Shown in pieces: positions 40,341 to 49,334 of a stretch of 64,000 bases of DNA. This stretch comes from Ketobacter sp. (GTDB lineage: Bacteria > Pseudomonadota > Gammaproteobacteria > Pseudomonadales > Ketobacteraceae). The translations under genes and the position numbers were made by a program. The DNA lies in the NCBI RefSeq assembly GCF_003671495.1, contig NZ_RCHN01000045.1, positions 159,632-223,631 of the forward strand. Direction: 5' to 3'. Numbering within the stretch: position 1 is the stretch's first letter; every line of letters begins with the position of its first letter. Under the pieces are notes generated by a model that was not told the DNA's origin, made no database searches, and worked only from the letters and a program-made list of their open reading frames with translations.

Positions 40341-41555
40341 ATGAAACGTGTAGTGGTTACAGGCATGGGCATCGTGTCCTGCCTCGGCAACGATAAAGAC
40401 AGCGTCACCGCTTCCTTGCGCGCAGGCCGTTCCGGCATTCGCTTCAAAGAAGAATACAAGGAGATGGGCCTGCGCAGCCATGTGGCCGGTCAGGTTGACA
40501 TCGACATCGCTGAGCATATTGATCGCAAACCTTTGCGCTTTATGGGTGACGCAGCCGCCTACGCCTATATTGCCATGGGCCAGGCCATTACCGACGCTGG
40601 GTTGAGTGAAGACCAGGTGTCCAACATCCGCACCGGCATCGTGGCCGGTTCCGGCGGCGGCAGCTCCAAAAACCAGGTGGAAGCCGCCGACATCCTGCGG
40701 GAAAAAGGCGTCAAGCGCATTGGCCCCTATATGGTGCCGCGGGTGATGACCAGTACCATTTCCGCCTGCCTGGCGACACCGTACAAAATCAAAGGCGTGA
40801 ACTACTCCATCACCTCCGCCTGCGCCACCAGCTCCCACTGCATTGGCCACGCCATGGAACTGATCCAACTGGGCAAACAGGATGTGGTATTTGCCGGCGG
40901 CGGCGAAGAGGAACACTGGGCCCTGACCATGATGTTTGACGCCATGGGCGCCCTCTCCACCAAATACAACGACACCCCGGACAAAGCCTCCCGCGCCTTC
41001 GACGCCAGCCGTGACGGGTTCGTGATCGCCGGTGGCGGTGGCATGCTGGTGCTGGAAGAATATGAGCACGCCAAGGCCCGCGGCGCCAAGATCTATGCCG
41101 AACTGGTGGGCTATGGTGCCACCTCCGACGGCAGCGACATGGTTGCGCCCTCCGGTGAAGGAGCCATGCGCTGCATGCAAATGGCTCTCTCCACCGTAAA
41201 CACCCCCGTCGACTACATCAATGCCCACGGCACCAGCACCCCGGTGGGTGATGCGGCCGAGATCGGCGCGGTGCGGGAAGTATTCGGTGCCGATATGCCG
41301 GTGGTGGGCTCCACCAAATCACTCACCGGCCACTCGCTGGGCGCTGCCGGTGTACAGGAGGCCATCTACAGCCTGCTGATGCTGGAGAACGACTTCATCG
41401 CGGAATCCATCAACATTGAACAACTGGATGCCAAGATCGAAGGTGCCAACATCGCCCGCAAGCGCAAGGACAACGCCGGCCTGAAGACCGTGATGTCCAA
41501 CAGCTTCGGCTTTGGCGGCACCAACGCCACGCTGGTATTCAGCAAGATCGACTGA
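40341..41555 (+). CDS. fabB: 3-oxoacyl-ACP synthase I FabB
   Basis: Condensing enzyme that elongates the cis-decenoyl intermediate from FabA. 404 residues. Seen: VVVTGMGIVSCLGNDKDSV at the N-terminus, the catalytic cysteine in ITSACATSSHCIGHAMEL near residue 163, the first histidine in INAHGTSTPVGD near residue 298, and the second in LTGHSLGAAGVQEAIY near residue 333. The GxGGxN ending NSFGFGGTNATLVFS is intact. It is followed by a tandem 13-base repeat and a strong terminator. Confidence 0.99.
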   Translation: MKRVVVTGMGIVSCLGNDKDSVTASLRAGRSGIRFKEEYKEMGLRSHVAGQVDIDIAEHIDRKPLRFMGDAAAYAYIAMGQAITDAGLSEDQVSNIRTGIVAGSGGGSSKNQVEAADILREKGVKRIGPYMVPRVMTSTISACLATPYKIKGVNYSITSACATSSHCIGHAMELIQLGKQDVVFAGGGEEEHWALTMMFDAMGALSTKYNDTPDKASRAFDASRDGFVIAGGGGMLVLEEYEHAKARGAKIYAELVGYGATSDGSDMVAPSGEGAMRCMQMALSTVNTPVDYINAHGTSTPVGDAAEIGAVREVFGADMPVVGSTKSLTGHSLGAAGVQEAIYSLLMLENDFIAESINIEQLDAKIEGANIARKRKDNAGLKTVMSNSFGFGGTNATLVFSKID

Positions 41556-41557
41556 TG

Positions 41558-41583
41558 GTTGTGTAACTACGTTGTGTAACTAC
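41558..41583. repeat. Tandem duplication of 13 bases after fabB
   Basis: GTTGTGTAACTAC occurs twice in immediate succession (41558-41570 and 41571-41583), two bases after the fabB stop. It looks like a recent slippage duplication. Confidence 0.85.
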
Positions 41584-41628
41584 GCCGCGTAAACCACACA
41601 AGACGTGAGCCAGAAACCATGGCCGGAC

Positions 41629-41654
41629 AAAAGGGCAGCGAAAGCTGCCCTTTT
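41629..41654 (+). terminator. Rho-independent terminator of fabAB
   Basis: AAAAGGGCAGC (41629-41639), loop GAAA, GCTGCCCTTTT (41644-41654), continuing in T. A strong GNRA-loop terminator. Confidence 0.94.
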
Positions 41655-41708
41655 TTATTGAAGCGCTTTTATTGAGATGCCTGGGTGGTAAAGCAAGAAA
41701 CGCAGACA

Positions 41709-41741
41709 TAAAAAAACGCCCGCATGATGCGGGCGTTTTTT
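41709..41741 (-). terminator. Terminator of the porin gene
   Basis: Nearly perfect palindrome of A6-CGCCCGCAT and ATGCGGGCG-T6 (41711-41741), 23 bases after the porin stop. It reads as a terminator in both directions, so it also blocks read-through from fabB. Confidence 0.93.
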
Positions 41742-41763
41742 GTAAGCTCTGATCTAAGAGAGA

Positions 41764-42852
41764 TTAGAACTTGTGGACGATACCCAGATCAAACTTGTCA
41801 GAAGTTTGCTCTTCACCGCCATCAACGTCGAACTCATATCCAACAGTAGTGAACTGAGCATACAGGTTAGTTTGCTTGCTGAGAATATAGTCTGCACCTA
41901 CAGCGAACAGTTCTGAGTCAACTTCTTCGCCACCATCATTGTCTTCCAACGTGGTCATACCGTACTGGGCTTTCAATTTGATTGCATCAATCTTGAAAGA
42001 ACCGCTCAGCAGGAATCCGCTCTGCTCGAAATCACCATCCACATCAGCATCGGATGTTTCAGCAACTTGGTACATCGCACCCAATTGAATGGCGTCCAGA
42101 TCGAACACACCCACTAACCGAGTGGTATCCATCGGGGCAGAGAAGTCTTGGATGTTAAATCCACTATCAATGTAAAAGCGAACATCGCTTGTAACTTCTG
42201 AGTCGTGTGCAATTGCGGCATAGATGTTATCTGCATTGAACGTTACAGAAGCCGAGAACGAATCCGCTGGTCCATCCTTTGGATCATCATTAGTATCAGA
42301 TTCATACTCTTCACCAGGCGCAAACGCGAAGTTAATCTGCAGACCGCCCATTTCTGGGGAAGAATACTGAAGAATGTTGTTTATACGGTTCTCACCAGCG
42401 AAGATGTATTTGATATCACCGGTAGTATCACCGAACAAATCAATCTTTCCTTGGGCTTTCTTCAAAGGAGTATCAAACTTACCCGCTTTAAACGTACCGA
42501 AGCCACCCTCAAGACCTACAAAACGGTCACGGTGAGACATATCAGCTGAACCGCCATCAATATCAACACCCCATTCAATCTGGTAAATGGCTTTCAGATT
42601 GTCATTGATGTCTTCAGAGCCCTTAACCCCAAAACGAGAGTTGTAGCTTGTCAACTCCCAGCGATCGGATGAGGTAACATCGACTGAAGCTGGCGGGATA
42701 GTGCCGTCTTCAATATCAAAGTCATAAGCATAATCAACATCTGACATGCCGTAAGCGAGGTTGATTTTGCCGTAAAAGTTGACATCAGCCATTGCTACGC
42801 CAGGCATAGCAATCGCAGCACCAATAGCTAAGGGAAGCAATTTGATTTTCAT
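41764..42852 (-). CDS. Outer-membrane porin, general gram-negative porin type
   Basis: Trimeric beta-barrel channel. 362 residues. Seen: signal peptide MKIKLLPLAIGAAIAMPGVA followed by MADVNFYGKINLAYG, the typical first strand of Neisseria/Vibrio/Pseudomonas-type porins; alternating hydrophobic strands; KDGPADSFSASVTFN; and the C-terminal strand ending FDLGIVHKF with the terminal Phe needed for BamA recognition. It is acidic, as in marine porins. The DNA is visibly richer in A+T than its neighbours. Start ATG follows AGGAGAG. A Pho box upstream suggests induction by phosphate limitation; the pore specificity cannot be read directly. Confidence 0.92.
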   Translation of the reverse strand: MKIKLLPLAIGAAIAMPGVAMADVNFYGKINLAYGMSDVDYAYDFDIEDGTIPPASVDVTSSDRWELTSYNSRFGVKGSEDINDNLKAIYQIEWGVDIDGGSADMSHRDRFVGLEGGFGTFKAGKFDTPLKKAQGKIDLFGDTTGDIKYIFAGENRINNILQYSSPEMGGLQINFAFAPGEEYESDTNDDPKDGPADSFSASVTFNADNIYAAIAHDSEVTSDVRFYIDSGFNIQDFSAPMDTTRLVGVFDLDAIQLGAMYQVAETSDADVDGDFEQSGFLLSGSFKIDAIKLKAQYGMTTLEDNDGGEEVDSELFAVGADYILSKQTNLYAQFTTVGYEFDVDGGEEQTSDKFDLGIVHKF

Positions 42853-43162
42853 TTTTCTCTCCTAGAGGGTCCGAGGTTTTTCGCAAATTTGTCGGCTTAC
42901 GAACGCAGCGAAGTATGAATAAGCTATATGACACTTTCGTGACAAACGGATTATTCAAAGGACATTATCTGCATGATTTCTATACGAAGAACAGGGTGTA
43001 TAGTGTATTCCCAACTGCACACCCTCATAGTCGGGTATCTCCGTATTTTTTTAATAATATCCTTTAGCTGCGTGGGTTCGTTAATCCGAAAATCACGCGA
43101 TATCGTCTAAATCCTTCATTTAGCGATGTTTCGATTATATGACAATTGAGTGAAAAGCAACG
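42853..43162. other. AT-rich upstream region of the porin gene
   Basis: About 310 bases without a gene. The proximal 100 bases carry the Pho box and -10 of the porin. Further out are AT-rich stretches and TTTTTTTAATAAT near 43050 but no gene or RNA that I recognise. Confidence 0.45.
42912..42945 (-). promoter_or_regulatory. Pho box and -10 element of the porin gene
   Basis: On the minus strand 42945-42928 reads TTGTCAC-GAAA-GTGTCAT: two direct heptamers with four bases between, 14 of 18 matches to the PhoB consensus. A -10-like CATACT (42917-42912) starts ten bases beyond the box, the spacing of PhoB-activated promoters. Confidence 0.65.
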
Positions 43163-43163
43163 G

Positions 43164-43201
43164 TTTTGGTGCACCTTTTTCGCTCAAAAAACGCACCAAA
43201 A
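43164..43201 (-). terminator. Inverted repeat, probable terminator of the DUF2057 lipoprotein gene
   Basis: TTTTGGTGC (43164-43172) and GCACCAAAA (43193-43201) with a partly self-complementary loop (CTTTTT / AAAAAA). It lies about 30 bases after the lipoprotein gene. Confidence 0.55.
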
Positions 43202-43232
43202 TAATAATATGATACAAATACAGTGCAGCGTA

Positions 43233-43874
43233 CTATTGCCCGGTGGACAACCAGGAACGGAAGGCTTCTCGTTCTTCCTCAGTGGCCCGACTCCAGACGG
43301 ACTTCAGCTGCTCCAACGACGATGCAGCCGCCTCCACCTGTGCCACCGGTACCTGATCGCTTTCAAATTCGTAGACCGGAGTCACTGCGGACTTTAACTC
43401 TGTGAGGAACGTTCTGGGGCGGCTCAGTTCTTGCGAAGCCTCGATTTCGGTTCCGGTTTTCGCATCAATCACACTGAACTCCGGTGCTTCGGCGAACGTC
43501 TTGGCCGCTTCCAAATTGGACTGCTTCGGATTCACCACTTTATAGGTTTTGCCCGCCTCCGCCTTAAAGGTGACCTTGGCCGGTCTGGAAACCACTTTCT
43601 CGTGTTCATCCGCACTCACGTTGAACAGATCAGAATACGCCAGCAGCAGAACCCGTTGGCCGGCGTCCACACGATAGGTGATCTCCTGCCCGATAAACCC
43701 CTCATGCACTTCATCGTTATCAACGTATTTGATCAGCACCGTTCCGGAAGATGTCACCAGCGCGGTGTTGGTCTCCGGGCCCTGATAGGCCACCTGCACC
43801 TGTTGATTGGCGCAACTCGTCAGGAATGTCACAGTGGAAAGAGTCGCGAAAAGGTAAGTTGAGAAACGCTTCAT
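43233..43874 (-). CDS. DUF2057 family lipoprotein
   Basis: 213 residues, envelope-located. Seen: signal peptide with lipobox FLTSC at about residues 17-21; a beta-rich middle (VLIKYVDNDEVHEGFIGQE, QRVLLLAYSDLF); a block RPAKVTFKAEAGKTYKVV; and the C-terminal alpha segment LEQLKSVWSRATEEEREAFRSWL (key words LKSVW, REAFRSWL) that resembles the end of E. coli YccT. The position after +1 Cys is Ala, compatible with outer-membrane sorting. Function of the family is not established. It is a single gene between the porin and the TauE/SafE permease. Confidence 0.78.
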   Translation of the reverse strand: MKRFSTYLFATLSTVTFLTSCANQQVQVAYQGPETNTALVTSSGTVLIKYVDNDEVHEGFIGQEITYRVDAGQRVLLLAYSDLFNVSADEHEKVVSRPAKVTFKAEAGKTYKVVNPKQSNLEAAKTFAEAPEFSVIDAKTGTEIEASQELSRPRTFLTELKSAVTPVYEFESDQVPVAQVEAAASSLEQLKSVWSRATEEEREAFRSWLSTGQ

Positions 43875-43958
43875 TTGGGAATCCTTAGTTCTGATCAGCC
43901 AGCCCGCACCATATTACAAAATAATGACATTGGAGTGACAATACCTGAAACAATTACA

Positions 43959-44741
43959 TCAGCCTAACAGCAGCTTGACACCCACCAGTAGCAACAGGCC
44001 GGCAAAGATCTTTTTGAGGGTGGCCGCCGGCAATCGATGCGCCAGGCGCGCGCCCACCAGGGCGAACAGCACACTGGTGACCGCGATACCCAATAACGCC
44101 GGCAGATAAACATAGCCCAGACTGTATTCGGGTACGGGTTTATCCCACCCGGCCAGAACAAAGCCCAGGCTGCCGGCCAGGGCGATGGGCATGCCGCCAG
44201 CCGCAGAAGTCGCCACCGCCTGCTGCATTTTGACGTTACACCAGGTGAGAAACGGCACGCTGAGAGATCCTCCGCCGATGCCGAAAATGGCAGACACCGC
44301 GCCGATGATGCCACCGGTCAGGGACAAGCCAAGCGCGCCTGGCAGCTCACGGGAACCCCGGGGTTTGACGCCGGAAGCCATCTGAATGGCGATCAGTATG
44401 GCGAACACACCAAAGAGAATCTGTAACAGGCGACCGTGAATGACATCCGCCAGTTTAGCCCCCAGGAATGCCCCCACGGCGAGGCCCAGTGCATACCAGG
44501 TGAGGATCGGCCACAGCACCGCACCTTTCCTGTGATGCTGATACACGGAACCAAAGGAAGTGAGGATGATGGTGGCCAGGGAGGTGCCCACCGCCATGTG
44601 GGTCAGCACCTCCGGAGGAAAGCCAAGCAGGCTGAAAGAATAAATCAGAACCGGGACAATGATCAGTCCCCCGCCGACACCCAACAAGCCAGCGGCAAGC
44701 CCCGCCATCACACCGAGGGCGGGGTAAATCAGGAACTCCAT
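43959..44741 (-). CDS. TauE/SafE family sulfite/organic anion exporter
   Basis: Integral membrane protein of 260 residues with about eight helices. Seen: GLAAGLLGVGGGLIIVPVLIY near residue 15 and the internal repeat IIGAVSAIFGIGGGSLSVPFL near residue 145, both with the G-x-G-GG-x-x-x-P motif typical of the two-repeat TauE/SafE fold. Substrate (sulfite, sulfoacetate or another anion) cannot be inferred. Its ATG overlaps the accA stop by one base (TAATG), so it is translationally coupled to accA. This is an unusual neighbour for accA; a link to fatty-acid synthesis is not evident. Confidence 0.9.
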   Translation of the reverse strand: MEFLIYPALGVMAGLAAGLLGVGGGLIIVPVLIYSFSLLGFPPEVLTHMAVGTSLATIILTSFGSVYQHHRKGAVLWPILTWYALGLAVGAFLGAKLADVIHGRLLQILFGVFAILIAIQMASGVKPRGSRELPGALGLSLTGGIIGAVSAIFGIGGGSLSVPFLTWCNVKMQQAVATSAAGGMPIALAGSLGFVLAGWDKPVPEYSLGYVYLPALLGIAVTSVLFALVGARLAHRLPAATLKKIFAGLLLLVGVKLLLG

Positions 44742-45694
44742 TAGCCGCTGAAACCGTAGCTCATCAGACGTTGATAGCGTTCCACCATCAGGGTTTCTTC
44801 GTCTTTGGCGGTCAGTCGCTCCAGGTTCTCAATGAGCGAGGCCTTCAGCGAATCGGCAATGGCGTCGTGGTTGCGATGACCACCACCCAGGGGCTCAGGA
44901 ATGATCTGGTCCACCAGGCCCAGCTCATGCAGGCGCTTGGCGGTGAGGCCCATGGCTTCCGCCGCTTCGGACGCGTACTCCGCGCTCTTCCACAGAATGG
45001 AAGCACAGCCTTCGGGGGAGATCACCGAATAGGTGCTGTACTGCAGCATCTGCAGGTGATCGCACACACCGATGGCCAAGGCGCCACCGGAGCCACCCTC
45101 ACCGATGACGGTGGCAATGATCGGGGTGCGCAGGCTGGCCATTACGGCCAGGTTACGGGCAATGGCCTCACTTTGACCGCGCTCCTCCGCTTCGATGCCG
45201 GGATAGGCTCCCGGGGTATCGATAAAGGTCAGCAACGGCATTTTGAAGCGCTCCGCCATGTGCATGAGGCGCATGGCTTTGCGGTAACCTTCCGGTTGCG
45301 GCATGCCGAAGTTGCGCCGTACTTTCTCTTTTACATCGCGGCCTTTCTGATGGCCGATGATCATCACCGGCTTGCCATCCAACCGGGCGACACCGCCCAC
45401 AATGGCTTTGTCGTCGCCGAAGGTACGGTCACCGTGCAATTCATCAAATTCTGTGAAAATCCGCTTCACGTAATCCAGCGTATAAGGACGCTTTGGATGA
45501 CGGGCCAATTGGGCGATCTGCCAGGACGACAGGTTGGAGAAAATGGATTCCGTCAGCGACAGGCTCTTGTCCTTGAGCTGCTTCACTTCGCTGGTAATGT
45601 TCAATGCAGCACCATTGCCCATGCTGCTCAATTCTTCAATCTTGGATTCCAGTTCGGCAATCGGTTGTTCGAAATCCAGATAGTTAGGATTCAT
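44741..45694 (-). CDS. accA: Acetyl-CoA carboxylase, carboxyltransferase subunit alpha
   Basis: With AccD transfers carboxyl from biotin to acetyl-CoA, giving malonyl-CoA. 317 residues. Seen: LDFEQPIAELESKIEEL at the N-terminus, RPYTLDYVKRIFTEFDELHG, FGDDKAIVGGVARLDG, GMPQPEGYRKAMRLM, TPGAYPGIEAEERGQSEAIA, and EGGSGGALAIGV. It follows dnaE by about 145 bases, as in most gammaproteobacteria. In Pseudomonas tilS comes next; here it is TauE/SafE, and tilS is about 26 kb away. Confidence 0.99.
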   Translation of the reverse strand: MNPNYLDFEQPIAELESKIEELSSMGNGAALNITSEVKQLKDKSLSLTESIFSNLSSWQIAQLARHPKRPYTLDYVKRIFTEFDELHGDRTFGDDKAIVGGVARLDGKPVMIIGHQKGRDVKEKVRRNFGMPQPEGYRKAMRLMHMAERFKMPLLTFIDTPGAYPGIEAEERGQSEAIARNLAVMASLRTPIIATVIGEGGSGGALAIGVCDHLQMLQYSTYSVISPEGCASILWKSAEYASEAAEAMGLTAKRLHELGLVDQIIPEPLGGGHRNHDAIADSLKASLIENLERLTAKDEETLMVERYQRLMSYGFSG

Positions 45695-45838
45695 AAAGCT
45701 CTGATCCTGTTTAATTGTTATCGGCGACGTGCCTGTGAGTATCTTTCAGGGCAATACCTTACGTGATGCCCTGCCCGGTGTCGAGATTTAGGCAAAGGGA
45801 GCGTCATCGATTTTGTGGCAAAATGTTATGGAAGAATC

Positions 45839-48800
45839 TCAGCGATACAAAACCGTTAAGGCGCGTTCACCGCACAGCTGTTCTAATTGCTTTATCAATT
45901 CAGCCTTGGGGGAGATACGCCACTCATCCCCCAGGTACAAACGCCCTTTGGCGCCGGGGCGGGAATACTGAACCCGAACTTTGCAGCCCCCTTCCCGATA
46001 GGGCGCCAGAGCGGATTGCAGTTTCTGGCTGAAATCCGGACCCAACGCGGTCTGCCCAATATCCAGACTGATCAGGCGGGCGTAGTTTTCCCGCGCCTGG
46101 GCGATACCGAACACCTTGCGGGTCACCATTTTGAGGCCGCCGGAGTAGTCGTCAATACTGACCTCCCCTTCCACCACCAACACCGCATCCTTGACCAGTT
46201 GATCCTTATACTCTTCATAGGTGTCGGAGAAAATGGAGATTTCAAGGCGGCCGCTCTTGTCATCCAGGGTCAGGAACGCCATTTTGTCGCCGCGTTTGTT
46301 CTTCATCACCCGCTGGGCGATCACCAGTCCCGCCACAATGGTTCGGGATTCCCGGCTGCTGCCCGGCTTGACGTCGGCGATGCGACTGGTGACGAAGTGG
46401 GAAATCTCCTCCAGGTACTGATCAATGGGATGGCCGGTCAAATACAGTCCCAGCGTATCCTTTTCACCGTTCAGGCGCTCATCATCACTCCAGGGTTTCA
46501 CCCGCGCCCATTCCGGTTCCGGCCGCTCTTCCTCTTCCACCGCGCCGAACATGTCCATGATGCCCAGGTCCTGGTTCTTGCTTTCCTGCTCCGCGTAACG
46601 CATGGCCTCTTCCAGGCTGGCCATAAGGGTAGCGCGATCCGGTCCCAGTTTGTCTAGGGCACCGGCGCGAATCAACGCCTCCATGGAACGCCGATTGAGC
46701 TTTTTCATATCCAGGCGGCGGCAGAACTCAAACAGGTTTTTAAAGGGTTTGCCGTCTTCGCGCCCTTCCAGAATTGCCTCGATGGGGCCTTCCCCCAACC
46801 CTTTGATGGCCCCCAGGCCGTAGACAATCTGTTGCTGCTCATCGACGGTGAACTTGTATTCACTGACGTTCACATCCGGCGACACGATGGCCAGCTTCAT
46901 GCGACGACACTCGTCGATCAGGGTCACCACCTTGTCGGTGTTGTGCATATCCGCCGACAGCACCGCTGCCATAAAGCCGGCCGGGTAATGGGCTTTCAAC
47001 CAGGCGGTCTGGTACGACACCAGGGCGTAGGCGGCGGAGTGGGATTTGTTAAACCCGTACTTGGCAAACTCTTCCATGGTGTCGAAGATCTCACCGGAGA
47101 GTTTGGGGTCGATCCCGTTCTTGGCGGCGCCGTCCACAAACAGCCCCCGCTGCTGGGCCATGACGTCGGCTTTTTTCTTACCCATGGCCCGGCGTAGCAG
47201 GTCCGCACCGCCCAGAGTGAAATCCGCCAACACCTGGGGAATCAGCATGACCTGTTCCTGATAGAGGATGGTACCGTAGGTGGTGTCCAGGACCGGTTTC
47301 AGATCAGGATGAGGGTAATCCACTTTCTGACGGCCGTGCTTACGGGCGATAAAATCATCCACCATGCCCGATCCCAAAGGCCCTGGGCGGAACAACGCCA
47401 CCAGTGCCACGATGTCTTCAAAGGTGCTGGGCTTCAGGCGTTTGATCAGGTCTTTCATACCGCGGGATTCCAACTGGAACACGGCGGTGGTTTCCGCTTT
47501 TTGCAGCAGGTCGAAAGAGGCCTGATCATCCAGCGGAATGCGATCGATATCCACCGGTGGCTTGCCCTGCTTCGCCAGCATGGGGTTGATGGTTTTCAAC
47601 GCCCAGTCGACGATGGTCAGGGTACGCAGCCCCAGGAAGTCGAACTTCACCAGGCCGGCGGCTTCCACGTCATCCTTGTCGAACTGGGTCACCAGGTTGT
47701 TGCCCTGCTCATCGCAATAGAGGGGCACGTAATCGGTCAATGCGGACGGTGCAATCACCACACCTCCGGCGTGCTTGCCCACATTGCGGGTGATGCCTTC
47801 CAGCTTGAGGGCCATGTCCAGCAGCTCGCGGATTTCCTCATCCCGGTCGTACAGCTCCTGCAGCTGCGGCTCCTGCTCCATGGCCTTGCTCAGGGTCATG
47901 CCCACTTCGAACGGAATCAGCTTGGCGATCCGATCCACAAAACCGTAGGAACGCCCCTGCACCCGCCCCACATCCCGCACCACCGCCTTGGCGGCCATGG
48001 AACCAAAAGTGATGATCTGGCTCACCGCATTTCGACCGTACTTTTCGGCCACGTAATCAATAACCCGATCCCGTCCGTCCATGCAGAAGTCGACGTCAAA
48101 GTCGGGCATGGAAACCCGCTCGGGATTCAAAAAGCGCTCGAACAGAAGGTCGTATTCCAGCGGGTCCAGGTCGGTGATCTTGAGCACATAAGCCACCAAC
48201 GAACCGGCACCGGAACCCCGCCCCGGCCCCACCGGTACGCCGTTGTTTTTGGCCCACTGGATGAAGTCCGCCACGATCAGGAAGTAGCCGGGGAAACCCA
48301 TCTGGATGATCACATCCAGCTCCACCTGCAAACGTTCATCATAGGGTTTGCGGATCTCGGCAAAGTCCGGGGCATTCACATCAAACAGAAAGGCAAGGCG
48401 CTCTTCCAACCCCTTTCTGGATTCGGCAATGATGAAGTCATCCAGGGTCATGCCGTCCGGCACTGGATAATCTGGCAGATAATAGGTGCCCAGGGGAATC
48501 TCAAAACTGCACCGGCGGGCAATTTCCAGTGTGTTCTCAATGGCCTCGGGAATATCCTGGAACAATTCCCACATTTCCTCCGGCGACTTCAGGTACTGCT
48601 CTTCGCTGTAACGCTGCTCCCGGCTGGGGTCTTCCAGGGTCCAGCCCTCATAAATGCAGACCCGCACTTCGTGGGCTTCAAAGTCTTCCCGCTTGAGAAA
48701 GCGAACATCGTTGGTGGCCACCACAGGACAGTCGGTTTTATAGGCCAGCTCCACCGCCAGATGCAGGTAGGTTTCGTCATCCTGTCGCCCGGTGCGTTGC

Positions 48801-49306
48801 AGCTCCAGATAAAATGAATCGGGGAACAGACGGTTGTACTCCTGCACCAGCTCCAATGCCCGCTCCTGCTTGCCGCTCAGGAGTGCTCGGCCGATTTCGG
48901 CCTGCTTGCCGCCGGAAAGGCAAATCAAACCTTCGGTTTTCTGGCTCAGGTAATCCCGGGAGATGATCGCTTTATCGAGTTTTTGTCCATGCAGATAGGA
49001 CTCGGACACCAGCTCGGTCAGATTGCGGTAACCCTGCAGGCTTTTTGCCAGCAACACCACTTGTGAAGGCGGCTCGTCGGGCTGGACGGACTCAATCAAG
49101 ACATCGGCGCCATAAATGGGTTTGATGCCCGCGTCCATGGTGGCGCGCTGAAATTTCACCAACGCGAACATGTTGCAGAAGTCGGTGAGAGCCAATGCCG
49201 GCATGGCCATTTCGGAGCACTGCTTGGCCAACGGTTTGATTCGAACCAACCCATCCACCAGTGAATATTCGGAATGAACGCGCAAATGTACGAATGGCTG
49301 AGTCAT
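45839..49306 (-). CDS. dnaE: DNA polymerase III alpha subunit
   Basis: Catalytic polymerase of the replicative holoenzyme. 1155 residues. Seen: N-terminal PHP domain (FVHLRVHSEYSLVDGLVRIK, then ALTDFCNMFALVKFQ), polymerase active site with the aspartates of MPDFDVDFCMDGRDRVIDYV near residue 400, GPGRGSGAGSLVAYVL, KYGFNKSHSAAYALVSYQTAW in the fingers, tandem HhH region, OB domain (TIVAGLVIAQRVMKNKRG, MAFLTLDDKSG) and a C-terminal tau-binding part. The PHP metal residues are partly degenerate, as in E. coli. It lies between rnhB and accA in the normal order. Confidence 0.99.
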   Translation of the reverse strand: MTQPFVHLRVHSEYSLVDGLVRIKPLAKQCSEMAMPALALTDFCNMFALVKFQRATMDAGIKPIYGADVLIESVQPDEPPSQVVLLAKSLQGYRNLTELVSESYLHGQKLDKAIISRDYLSQKTEGLICLSGGKQAEIGRALLSGKQERALELVQEYNRLFPDSFYLELQRTGRQDDETYLHLAVELAYKTDCPVVATNDVRFLKREDFEAHEVRVCIYEGWTLEDPSREQRYSEEQYLKSPEEMWELFQDIPEAIENTLEIARRCSFEIPLGTYYLPDYPVPDGMTLDDFIIAESRKGLEERLAFLFDVNAPDFAEIRKPYDERLQVELDVIIQMGFPGYFLIVADFIQWAKNNGVPVGPGRGSGAGSLVAYVLKITDLDPLEYDLLFERFLNPERVSMPDFDVDFCMDGRDRVIDYVAEKYGRNAVSQIITFGSMAAKAVVRDVGRVQGRSYGFVDRIAKLIPFEVGMTLSKAMEQEPQLQELYDRDEEIRELLDMALKLEGITRNVGKHAGGVVIAPSALTDYVPLYCDEQGNNLVTQFDKDDVEAAGLVKFDFLGLRTLTIVDWALKTINPMLAKQGKPPVDIDRIPLDDQASFDLLQKAETTAVFQLESRGMKDLIKRLKPSTFEDIVALVALFRPGPLGSGMVDDFIARKHGRQKVDYPHPDLKPVLDTTYGTILYQEQVMLIPQVLADFTLGGADLLRRAMGKKKADVMAQQRGLFVDGAAKNGIDPKLSGEIFDTMEEFAKYGFNKSHSAAYALVSYQTAWLKAHYPAGFMAAVLSADMHNTDKVVTLIDECRRMKLAIVSPDVNVSEYKFTVDEQQQIVYGLGAIKGLGEGPIEAILEGREDGKPFKNLFEFCRRLDMKKLNRRSMEALIRAGALDKLGPDRATLMASLEEAMRYAEQESKNQDLGIMDMFGAVEEEERPEPEWARVKPWSDDERLNGEKDTLGLYLTGHPIDQYLEEISHFVTSRIADVKPGSSRESRTIVAGLVIAQRVMKNKRGDKMAFLTLDDKSGRLEISIFSDTYEEYKDQLVKDAVLVVEGEVSIDDYSGGLKMVTRKVFGIAQARENYARLISLDIGQTALGPDFSQKLQSALAPYREGGCKVRVQYSRPGAKGRLYLGDEWRISPKAELIKQLEQLCGERALTVLYR

Positions 49307-49334
49307 GTCAGAACACCTGAAGTGGATTACGGAA

